From positions 34,784,818 through 34,848,817 of the forward strand of contig OW285187.1 of the NCBI GenBank assembly GCA_935421135.1: a stretch of 64,000 nucleotides of DNA. The letters run 5' to 3'. Numbering within the stretch: position 1 is the stretch's first letter; each line of letters opens with the position of its first letter. The position numbers and the translations under genes are program-made. Below are positions 25,101 to 32,400 of the stretch, piece by piece. Under the pieces are notes generated by a model, which searched no databases, had not been told where the DNA came from, and saw nothing but the letters and a program-made list of their open reading frames with translations. The stretch is from Bugulina stolonifera. Taxonomy: Eukaryota > Bryozoa > Gymnolaemata > Cheilostomatida > Bugulidae.

Positions 25101-25992
25101 TTTGGTTATTTTTGCATACCTATTGAGAAAGCATGCATTGACAGGGTGTTGGTTATGTATTAGCTGTTCCTGTGTCAAGCACTCTACTGGTTAATATGTT
25201 TGGTTTTGTAGGAAGCAAATGCGAATGGACTGGTGACTATAGGTACATCTGCTCCTGCCATTTGACCAGTGGTGAAGCCATTACAATGAACAACACAAAA
25301 TGTGGCGCGACGAATGAATGTTTGAAAAACAATGGAGGCTGCTCTCATGTTTGCACTGATAAACCGGATGGATTTGAATGTTCTTGTTTCAAACCTTCTA
25401 GCACTGTTGAGACTTCTGGCTGGCCGCATGAGATCTGGACTTTAAGCGCCAACAAGTACGACTGCTTGGATGTCGATGAATGTAGAGATGAAGAGTTCCT
25501 CAAAAAGTATTGTAAAAAAGAGAGAAACATTTGCATCAATAAACCTGGTTTCTTCACATGCAGGCCTAAAGGAGTAGCTCGGGCTAAGTCAGGAGTTATC
25601 AGCTCTGTAACTTCTCAAGGTAAGGAACAAACACGGGTACCTGGAGTGCTCAGATGCTGAGTTACGCTTACAAATCAGATACCAGCTTACAATAGGTTAA
25701 TCTTAGCTACTCGTTTGGGTAAAGAAGCTCTCCTGTTAGGAATATTTACAATGCTAATACATATACATGTAGGTAGTGATCGTCTATGACATTATGTGAT
25801 TAACTGATTGTTTATCCAATAACTGGTGATAATTTACTTGTAGAAGACTCGGGGTCGGCACTTACCGTTGGACTTCTCGTTGGCAGCGTGGCCACTGTCA
25901 TAATAGTTATTCTGGTTGCCATTATAGTTGTGCTTAAAGTTAGATACAGCAGACTCCTGGCCAGGACTAAAGATCTTGAATCTGCAGCATAG
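1106..25992 (+). CDS. Type I transmembrane EGF-collagen (secreted N-terminus, C-terminal membrane anchor)
   Basis: Sixteen exons join in consistent phase: 1106-1172, 4590-4904, 10585-10676, 11441-11663, 12296-12367, 12987-13214, 13363-15441, 15742-16254, 16530-17114, 17222-17590, 17822-19486, 20218-22725, 22999-24099, 24607-24969, 25212-25619, 25844-25992. They predict 3578 residues. Order of parts: hydrophobic signal peptide; about 230-residue domain I do not recognise; very long Gly-X-Y region (exons 6-13); cbEGF-type repeats with NECL.NNGGC and GGYYC.C motifs; a hydrophobic helix in the last exon; tail of about 20 residues. Family knowledge: Gly-X-Y chains trimerise and cbEGFs bind calcium. 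Inference: a cell-surface matrix or adhesion protein with its N-terminus outside. It lacks a fibrillar or type IV C-propeptide. A close paralogue lies at 59506-64000 on the other strand. The exon 2/3 junction is the least certain. Confidence 0.85.
2642..2797. repeat. Five-copy tandem repeat, about 30 bp unit
   Basis: The unit reads roughly ACCAATACTATATCTACGGT then ACACCATTT, in about five slightly diverged copies. Short open frames across it come from the repetition, not a gene. Confidence 0.85.
3842..4004. repeat. 12-bp tandem array (ACCTGTAGGCTT), about 13 copies
   Basis: Thirteen ACCTG cores sit at exact 12-bp spacing with variation in the last three bases. Read on the minus strand, many units give CAGGTAAGCCTA, a perfect 5' splice-site consensus. 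It lies in intron 1 of the collagen gene. Confidence 0.95.
4137..4214 (+). mobile_element. tRNA-derived SINE fragment
   Basis: The stretch CACTGTGCTAGGC.ATTAGGTG..GTAGAGGCC...GGTTCAAA matches the tRNA-like part of the better copy at 19731-19819 at roughly 80%, including the B-box-like GGTTCAAATCC. The A-box side is degraded. Inferred to be an old copy of the same SINE family. Confidence 0.55.
4590..4904 (+). CDS. Collagen gene exon 2: start of N-terminal domain
   Basis: Starts after TATACTTGCAG and reads [14 protein letters not shown] onward for about 105 residues, with an NIT and an NSS N-glycosylation sequon. It looks beta-rich, and I do not recognise the family. The donor is ambiguous. 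GTAAGT at 4907 would leave phase 0, but the next exon can only be entered in phase 1, which fits a donor at 4905 (GTGTAAGT). The donor sequence is repeated dozens of times in the array that follows. Confidence 0.7.
4900..6125. repeat. 23-bp minisatellite built from a 5' splice site, about 53 copies
   Basis: Tandem units GTAAGTAGTCTGGTGTATAC + AGT, with GTATAT, GTAAAC and GTACAC variants, run without a break from the end of exon 2. Every unit carries ACAGTGTAAGTA, the exon 2 donor context. Because 23 is not a multiple of 3 and the minus strand lacks stops, long minus-strand frames cross it. They are artefacts. Confidence 0.97.
7140..7560. repeat. 21-bp minisatellite TATACTGTATAAGGTATATAA, about 17 copies
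   Basis: Near-perfect 21-bp units (first 20 bases TATACTGTATAAGGTATATA) with a G/C toggle (AAGGTAT or AAGCTAT). The unit contains the palindrome TATACTGTATA. The length is a multiple of 3, so spurious frames stay open on both strands. Confidence 0.95.
7620..7735. repeat. Three-copy repeat, about 37 bp unit
   Basis: Copies of GGCTGGATTACTATGCTTGT followed by ATAGA lie in intron 2 of the collagen gene, the last one truncated. Confidence 0.8.
7805..9115. repeat. 47/50-bp minisatellite, about 27 near-identical copies
   Basis: The core TGTAGTATGTTCATTGTTAG then GATACTAGTACATGTATACA is almost invariant. Copies differ only at the junction: TATATTA, TATATCA or TATTATATCA, giving 47- or 50-bp units. 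The homogeneity points to recent amplification. It lies within intron 2. Confidence 0.97.
9120..10584 (+). other. Rest of intron 2
   Basis: AT-rich intronic sequence with no repeat array or coding exon that I can support. A possible small exon here, which might resolve the exon 2/3 phase question, was not found. Confidence 0.4.
10585..10676 (+). CDS. Collagen gene exon 3
   Basis: The acceptor is TTGTCTCTAG. The only open frame reads [16 protein letters not shown] onward and is entered in phase 1. It ends at TTCAAAGTT|GTAAGT in phase 0, matching exon 4. It is part of the unrecognised N-terminal domain. Confidence 0.65.
10708..10814. repeat. Two-copy tandem duplication, about 54 bp
   Basis: CTACTGTAAGCGTGTGTGGT and the following ATGCTA..CTAATGTTTGTGTCCATATCAC occur twice in tandem, about 30 bp after the exon 3 donor. 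Confidence 0.9.
11441..11663 (+). CDS. Collagen gene exon 4
   Basis: Phase 0 entry after GTTGGACAG. It reads [20 protein letters not shown] onward and ends in VIVP with a phase-1 donor. The [13 protein letters not shown] segment looks like a beta-sandwich ligand-binding motif, but I cannot name a family. Confidence 0.8.
12070..12226. repeat. Foldback (hairpin) element
   Basis: Inverted arms of about 60 bp start with CCATGGGCACTAATAAGCTA and end with the reverse complement, around a loop of about 35 bp. The arms are nearly perfect. It sits in intron 4 and resembles a foldback MITE. No target duplication was identified. Confidence 0.85.
12296..12367 (+). CDS. Collagen gene exon 5
   Basis: Phase-1 exon reading [14 protein letters not shown] followed by CYYGYEC just ahead of the triple helix. 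The two cysteines could form interchain disulfides at the helix start (inference). Confidence 0.75.
12660..12860. repeat. TACATG/TATATG simple-sequence tract
   Basis: Six-base units ACATGT and ATATGT for about 200 bp in intron 5. Open frames on both strands here are simple-repeat artefacts. Confidence 0.95.
12987..13214 (+). CDS. Collagen gene exon 6: start of Gly-X-Y
   Basis: Entered after TTTACTTTCAG. It reads [17 protein letters not shown] and continues in perfect Gly-X-Y, with a phase-1 exit inside a glycine codon. Confidence 0.9.
13363..15441 (+). CDS. Collagen gene exon 7: 231 uninterrupted Gly-X-Y triplets
   Basis: 2079 bp, exactly 231 triplets, phase 1 at both ends within glycine codons. 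Very rich in GRDG, GQDG, GERG and GQPG triplets, so strongly charged. GRPGER sequences resemble vertebrate integrin-binding motifs, though function here is unknown. Shorter frames inside it in other registers are shadows of the repeat. Confidence 0.95.
15742..16254 (+). CDS. Collagen gene exon 8: 57 Gly-X-Y triplets
   Basis: 513 bp, all perfect triplets, phase 1 at both ends. Its second half is almost identical in DNA to 14800-15060 of exon 7, which shows recent duplication or gene conversion. Confidence 0.93.
16530..17114 (+). CDS. Collagen gene exon 9: 65 Gly-X-Y triplets, GC donor
   Basis: 585 bp of perfect triplets. The donor is CCAG|GCAAGT, a GC-AG intron with otherwise ideal consensus. 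Reading on would give KSSYNLF and leave the collagen pattern, so the GC donor is well supported. It carries another copy of the [13 protein letters not shown] segment. Confidence 0.9.
17222..17590 (+). CDS. Collagen gene exon 10: 41 Gly-X-Y triplets
   Basis: 369 bp of perfect triplets after TTTTTTGTAG, phase 1 at both ends. It contains a fourth copy of the module shared with exons 7-9. Confidence 0.93.
17822..19486 (+). CDS. Collagen gene exon 11: 185 Gly-X-Y triplets
   Basis: 1665 bp of perfect triplets, phase 1 at both ends. The donor is GAGATG|GTAGGT. Same charged GRDG-rich style as exons 7-10. Confidence 0.93.
19565..19923 (+). mobile_element. tRNA-derived SINE unit flanked by 64-bp direct repeats
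   Basis: The stretch at 19731-19819 has an A-box-like TAGCTGGTGTAGTGG and a B-box-like GGTTCAAACC about 55 bp apart, as in tRNA-derived SINEs. It is followed by a perfect 12-bp stem (19812-19823 with 19847-19858, CAGTCAGAGACT). Two 64-bp direct repeats (19565-19628 and 19860-19923, 60/64 identical) bracket the unit. It is either a tandem SINE dimer sharing a tail or an insertion with an unusually long duplication. It sits in intron 11. Confidence 0.6.
20218..22725 (+). CDS. Collagen gene exon 12: long Gly-X-Y block with repeated interruptions
   Basis: 2508 bp. The composition shifts from GRDG-rich to [11 protein letters not shown], like the paralogue at the right edge. The Gly-X-Y pattern is broken at several places, such as [23 protein letters not shown] and GEPGEFSEG, mostly right after GEP or GAP and often before TGATG. 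The true start is the acceptor at 20217. An upstream ATG at 20037 is intronic. Confidence 0.93.
22999..24099 (+). CDS. Collagen gene exon 13: end of helix and first EGF
   Basis: Gly-X-Y with interruptions ([19 protein letters not shown]) runs to [13 protein letters not shown], then into an EGF domain with NGGCSDVC and [12 protein letters not shown]. The latter fits the Asn/Asp-hydroxylation consensus. Phase 1 at both ends. Confidence 0.92.
24361..24516. repeat. Foldback (hairpin) element
   Basis: Arms of about 76 bp from TAATGAATAGTAAGACAAGG fold on a 4-base loop in GATGATG..., with only a few mismatches. It lies in intron 13. It is probably a foldback MITE, and no target duplication was found. 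Confidence 0.9.
24607..24969 (+). CDS. Collagen gene exon 14: EGF repeats
   Basis: After CATTTCACTTCAG it reads [18 protein letters not shown], then two cbEGF-type modules ([12 protein letters not shown] and [12 protein letters not shown]). The counterpart in the paralogue is 60550-61053, with the same order and near-identical motif spacing. Confidence 0.92.
25212..25619 (+). CDS. Collagen gene exon 15: membrane-proximal EGF-like domain
   Basis: Reads [30 protein letters not shown] and [16 protein letters not shown]. It matches paralogue exon 59851-60243 closely ([29 protein letters not shown]). Confidence 0.9.
25844..25992 (+). CDS. Collagen gene exon 16: membrane helix and short tail
   Basis: Encodes a hydrophobic stretch including [14 protein letters not shown], then basic [12 protein letters not shown] and a stop at 25990-25992. 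The paralogue's last exon has [14 protein letters not shown] at the same place. The basic flank after the helix fits a cytoplasmic C-terminus. Confidence 0.9.
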
Positions 25993-26060
25993 ACTAATAT
26001 TGTGCTCTAGAATCTGCAGCATAGACTAATATTGTGCTCTAGAATCTGCAGCATAGACTA
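25978..26060. repeat. Tandem duplication across the stop codon
   Basis: A unit of about 32 bp (TCTGCAGCATAGACTAATAT then TGTGCTCTAGAA) occurs about 2.5 times starting in the last codons, so the stop codon and its context are repeated into the 3' UTR. Confidence 0.9.
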
Positions 26061-27652
26061 AAACAACGATTTTGTAAATTTATCTCTAATAACTACTCTC
26101 CTCTCAATCCTCCATTCAATTTTAGCTAGTACATTCTTAAACAGGAAATTTGGTGGGAGTTTTATTTATTATATTTTTTAATTTTATACAGGTTTGCTAT
26201 TTGTATATAATACATACATATATATATATATATATATTCATTACCAATTGCCATATGATTTAAAATTTTGTGATGTCTATGTTACTTGAATGGTTACTTG
26301 GAATCAACACCTGAAATGGCATATAACATATTTGTGGAGAGCAAATAATGGCATTGCCTACAAAGTACAACCAAGTATAATAATATAATCATGTACATGT
26401 AACATGTACATGTATATGGTTCTCTATGAGAGGCTTGATTGTTGTAGCACTGATTGACAGTGGGCAAAGTGGGGTTCCAGAGCAGTATGCACTATGCAGA
26501 TCAAAAATATTTCTAGCGTAGCCCTTTTACATATAGAAGTTTTGTGCCAATTGACAAATTAGCTAGATAGTAGTTAACTGGTGAAGCTGATGTTTGAAGC
26601 TGTAGAACATTCTGTTTGATATTTACTTGTACACTGTACATGTACCGAATCATTTTAGAATTATCTACTCCTGACAAACAAGATATCAATGATATTATTT
26701 TAGATAGTTTCATACAGGGCCAATAGCATGCCTCATACTTGCTCACATGGTTCTATATCGGTTGACTGCTACTTTTGTCTCAGAAATTTGGAAATCTTCT
26801 AATTGGGAATCTTGAAATTGCTTCCACTGGACTACTATTTACATGCACATTTTTACTGATTCACTACATCCATATTTTTACCACTGTGCAGTACCACATG
26901 ACTGTATGTTATTTTGTTGCCAAAATCAACTGTATTTCCACACATTCCAGTGGCAGATTTAAAGTTCTTATTTGACTATTTACTCCAAATATCTTAGATC
27001 CTCTAGCACTGCATTCTCATTGGTCAAGTTAGGATGTATATACATGCAGTTGGAGCTAGTTGGTTGAAGGCTATTCCTGCTGGAATTATAATGAGAACTC
27101 AGATTCAGCTGCCAATTAACTATAACTTTTCATGAGCATGCCAACTGTTACAGCTTGAAGGTACATGTATTGTAATCAATGTTTTGTACTATGGGTTTTA
27201 CACTAGTGCCCATGCATGCAAGATACATGTACTTATATATATAACTGTGTAGTGGTACGTTACTCAACAGTCCTCATCCCATGTTATCATCTTACATGTA
27301 ATTCATTCAATCTATACTATGCTGTGATCAATAGATCTATTTAGTATGAAGAGGGTTCTAAGTTCAAGTTGTGCTTGTACTTGCTGTCATGCACGACTTA
27401 ACAACGAGTCCTATCAAGTTCCATCATAAATAATAGTGAATATCAGTTGACACTGGCATAGTTGCGTGCAATCATATCAAGGATGCTGATAGGCAGAGGT
27501 GCAGGCATTGCTGTTATCTGGTATTTGGTGTTCAGTAATCAACTGATATAAACTTTTGGGAGTCCAGAACTATAAGGGAGTACCAGGAGAGGCAGAGCAG
27601 ACAGACCACATGTAGGTAGTGACCAGTTAACTAATAATCTACATGTATAACA
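25993..27652. other. Intergenic region after the collagen gene
   Basis: 3' UTR and gap with a (TA)n tract near 26215-26240. I found no AATAAA close to the stop. The part from 26458 to about 27110 is a diverged relative of the repeat at 45858-46635. Confidence 0.5.
26458..27110 (+). mobile_element. Diverged hAT-like repeat copy
   Basis: Starts with CAGTGGGCAAAG. It shares scattered blocks (TTTTACATAT.GAAGTTTT, TCTAATT..GAATCTTG, TTGAAGG) in the same order with 45858-46635. The right end is not defined. It is old and non-coding. Confidence 0.4.
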
Positions 27653-29282
27653 GTAGCACCTAGAGGTGGAACGAGACTCGAGATTTCTCGAGTCTCGTAT
27701 CGACTTGTCTTGTCTCGGAAGTCGTCTCGAGATGGCAATTAGTATTCGAGACTGGAAAACAAATAGCAGCTAATCATTTTTTTATAATAAATTAGTAATT
27801 ATAATATAATTAATTGCTAATCAACAATAAATCTATCAAATAGAAAATTATTATTCAAATTATTTAGTAAAATACTACCTACATGTACATTCCCAGCACT
27901 GAATTGAATTCAGTGAATTCATAGTAATAGCATTGCACAGGGCCGTAGCGCCCTAAGAAATGTTGGTGGGGCCAAAATATTAGGCAGGGGGTCCAGGGGG
28001 CCGCCCAGGCCCCCTGGCGGGGTCCGGGGCAGCGCCCCGGCCGCCGCCGCCGCCCTGAGAGTGTTTTTCAGAAAAATAGAGCAAATTTGAAGCAGTTCAG
28101 GCTTATGAAATATACCTGTGTAATAACATTAAATATAACCCAGCCTCATACATACATATGCATGTACATGTACATGTATACATTGTATCTGTTCACAATT
28201 ATGACTGAACATAAATCATTCAACTCTAACGACATTTACAAATACTTTACTTCTTTACAATGATGAAAAACATGCAATGAAATGAAGTAGAGCTAACGAA
28301 TCTACAAAAAGCAGCTGAAAGCATGTGTTTCTTTCCTACCATAGAGATATTTCTTATTTCTCCCTATAAAATTGAATGCCTAAGTAAATATGTTGACAAC
28401 AATGTCGGGCAGACAGATAGCCGAATCCAAAAAAGTTTGTTCAATTGAAAACTAATATAATTATTTAGATTTTCAAGGTTTATATTTTTTAACACACCCA
28501 GTACATGGACTGTGTATACGGTGCCTATTGTACTGTATAATAAAATAATCTTCAAATTTAGAGTTATCTCCCCTGACAGGTTTTTAATATCTAAAACGTT
28601 ACATAAATGCAGTTAAGTACGGTAGTATTTAAAATTTTCTGATATAAAAGTGCTTAACACATTTATTATCACTATATCCTTACATATTTTGTAAACCCCC
28701 GCGAATAGGAATGTGGAAGAAACTTTAAACACTGATCTGACCATAATAATAAATTGACTACATTTCGACTTTGCAATGCTAAAAGTTGAGACGGCCAGGC
28801 CGCACGGCCGTATAGGGCACTACGGCCCTGGCATTGCAGCTAACGCTGAGCTACTAGTCGATCACTACCAGTCATACAGAATTACTAACGACTGTCAATC
28901 ACCACTCCCATAATGCAAAGTTATGTTCTTACCAAAAGTTGTCTACTCGTGAGATTATTTCATTAAAGGAAACATAACTCCATACTAATTTGTCAAATGT
29001 ACATGCAATGTAATGTGCATGGAATACATGTGCAATATATTTCACAGCCTCCTGTTCACCTTTTATTGAAATGCATAATGATAAAATACAGAGTTTACAG
29101 AGTAGCAATTGAAAAACTATTGGAGTTCTAACATGCATATATATAAAATTTTGCACACTTTTTAGGAAAATTCCCTTGAATACTAAAACCCAGTCTCGTC
29201 TCGTCTCGAATTTTTTAGAAGTAGTGTCTCGAATCTCGTCTCGAATCCAAAAATGCTGTCTCGTTCCACCTCTAGTAGCACC
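27653..29282. mobile_element. Non-autonomous hAT element (outer), 8-bp TSD
   Basis: The element 27661-29274 has perfect 17-bp inverted ends TAGAGGTGGAACGAGAC and is bracketed by the 8-bp duplication GTAGCACC (27653-27660 and 29275-29282). Subterminal GTCTCGTCTCG-type repeats lie near both ends. It has no transposase frame. An 8-bp target site and TAGAG/CAGAG ends are typical of hAT. It is interrupted by a second element. Confidence 0.92.
27930..28838. mobile_element. Non-autonomous hAT element nested in the outer element, 8-bp TSD
   Basis: The element 27938-28830 has inverted ends CAGGGCCGTAGCGCCCT with one mismatch, flanked by GCATTGCA at 27930-27937 and 28831-28838. A GC-rich block (28000-28060) contrasts with the AT-rich interior. 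No transposase frame. Its ends differ from the outer element, so it is a different family that inserted later. Confidence 0.92.
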
Positions 29283-29426
29283 ATCTTACCTAATATAACT
29301 CAGCCCACCTAGGAGAAAAGTTTACCTTTGATACATCATTCAACAGAGATAGTATGTAATCTGTGACCGCATGTTTTGCCATAACATATTACACACACAG
29401 TAGAGAAATTTGTTATATTTAGCAGC

Positions 29427-32400
29427 ATGGCTGTGATAACTGGAGATACTCGATGCGGCATTGGAACACTTAAGAACAATCGATCTTTGCAAAAGTGTGC
29501 AGGATTGGTGCCGTTCACTGCATTGGTTAGTCTGATAGCGTTGGGAGTAGTTGGTTCCTACGCCTATATGAGCTCAATGCAAACAACGTCACAAACTGTC
29601 TTCTCGTTTAGTTCTACGGACATAGGGGTTTGGTACGCCATGTTTGAAGTGGGCAGTATCCTATCCAATGTCTTCTCATCTTACTTCCTGTCAAACAAGC
29701 ATATCCCTCGGGTAAGTCCTACTAACCCGGATAACCTGGATAGCTGTACTATCGTACTAACTACAAATGTATATCACATATGCTACAATGTATACATTGA
29801 ATAGTTCTATATAATACTCATGTACATGTAGTTATAACATGTTCGGCATTACAACTACCTATTATACTTATAGGTGTTGACACTCGGTCTTTTAATGGTA
29901 GCAACAGGTTGTATGTTACACGGTCTCCCTCATTTCTTCTTCGACTATAGAGATAAGATAAAAGATACAGATGAGGAGGTCACTGCAGACGATCATATCA
30001 CCCAGTGAGTTGATGGTAACACGCTTTCTCCAATGTTCCATGTTCATCTTTATGTGTTCATGTTTTATGTGTTGATGTTCCATGTGTTGATGTTGCATGT
30101 ACATGCTGGTGTTCCATGACCATACTCCATATTTATGTTACATGAAGCATGGACAGGGAACAAGCTTAGATAACAGAATACTATGGAAAAAAATATATTA
30201 TCAGGTGCAGAAGTACTGTATACGCAGCCATGTTTGTGTTGACATCCTATGTTACACAAGATAGTATGATCTGATAACTCCTCGCGTGTGTGATAAGGGT
30301 AGTTATCCTCGTGACAGATAAGCTAGTTGCAGAGAGGGCTGTAGCTTTGGGATAATCATTATTCAAGATGTTTAGCTGTATTTCACAGTAGCATAAATGT
30401 CATGTCAAATTAGCTGTGGATTCCATTGCAGTAAACTATTAAATTCCTAGTTTCCTATATATTATACTGTACTAGTACAGTATAATATAGTAAACACAGC
30501 TGTGTTTGATCTACAGTGTAATACAGTGAATGGGTTGCTTCATTATAATAATGTAGGTTAAAGTGTTTCCGTTCACTCTGTTTCCATGTTTCAATTCCAA
30601 TATCTGTATACCTGCATGGAACATGTTTCCATGGAAAGTATTCAGCTCTCATAATATAATATTTTCAGATCTTTATGTCAAGCATCTACTATGCTTATGA
30701 GCACTGTTGAACTACCTAATAACACTACTACAGGTACATGTAAAAAACCTTCTCTACTAACTTTGTTGCGGGTACAGATTTCGATCACAGTAGATCATAG
30801 GTATAACATAAAGTTTATATTACATGTATGCCCTAAATGCATGTACTCCGACTACAATATTAGGTAGATTATAATATGTATATATACGTGCATTTACATT
30901 CTAATCTATTGTTTCTACGTGTAGATACAGCAGAAGATAGAAAGCCTGCACAGAATCTACCGGTTACAATACTGTACTGTATCGGAGGCTTACTCATGGG
31001 TTTGGGGTACGCCCCCTACTACTGCCTCAGTTTTGTATATATTGATAACAATGTCAAGGACGTTCATGATACATCTAAATATGTGTGTAAGTAACTGCAT
31101 ATGTACATGTATATAGAATAATGTACAATAAAAATATTTAGACTATAATAATATACATTGTAACACACCTACTAACAGTCTTGCATATCAATAGCCATCG
31201 TTCTGCATCCCACATGTACATCTCAATCTAAAGCTATATGTATGTTATGCATATTATTTGTAGCTGCCATCTTGGCCTGTTACACTGTAGGCCCAGTGGT
31301 AGGTTTTGGAGCAGGTGCCCTGTTCCTTAAAATCTACGTAACGTTAGGAGGTGAGTAAAAGTCTTGAGAAATTATTCAGTTTCTCTAGAAAATGTTTCAG
31401 ATTTTTTGTTATTCCCGTTTCACCACATATTTTGGTAGTTTTCTGTCTAGTGAAAATAATTTTTTGCATAGCAAGGAAGTGTCATTATATTATATCATTA
31501 TATATACATGTATGCAATTTAATTTATGTAGAGACATATCTAACGGAGACTGACTCCCAGTGGTTAGGGGCCTACTGGATGGGATATCTAGTATTCACAG
31601 GCTATCTCCTTCTATTTGTACCACTGTTAGTCCTGTTTCCGAAGACGCTCCCCTCCTCCACTCAAGGTAATGGCTAACTCTGTATCAATTGTGATTTGCA
31701 TCATTAGAACACCGAATTGTTGGCCGACTTAGCAAGTATGAAGAGTGATAGCAGGCTTGGAAGTGGTCAATACTAAAACCAGTAAAGACATCTCTAGTAC
31801 CCTTTACTATAAAAAGTGCTGACTGTAGTCTTTCTGATCATAAATTACAAAAGTAGTGGGTAGTGACCTCGATACCGATACGTCAGTTTTAGTTTCAAGA
31901 GTATTCTATAATCTACATGCATGTAATATTTTTGCATTTTTCTTATTAGTAAACTATACGTAACTAAAGGCAGGCTGAAGTATAATTAATACATACAATA
32001 CACGTACATGTAACATATCATAGCGGTGGACAATAATGTGGAAGGGTATGTGGAGAAGATATCAGCAGAACCTTCTGCAAATATGTCAACCTTTAATAAT
32101 AAACTAGATACAGAGGACTCGGAGAAGGATAGGATGGAAGAACAGGCCGCCCGCAATATTTTAGGTATGTGTAGCAATATTCTTTGTAATTTATAACAAT
32201 ATACAGTGCAACTTGCTTAATTCAAATGCCAAGGTATTGCCATAATTGGTTTGAATTAGGCCTGAGTTTGAATTGCAAGATCACTTCACTTAATTCAAGC
32301 CATTAAATAGTGCTCAGCAGGGACTAAGGCTAATAGTTTGAATTAAGCAAGTTTTGGAATTATCCGAGGTTGAATTATAAGCAAGTTCTACTGTATTCAT

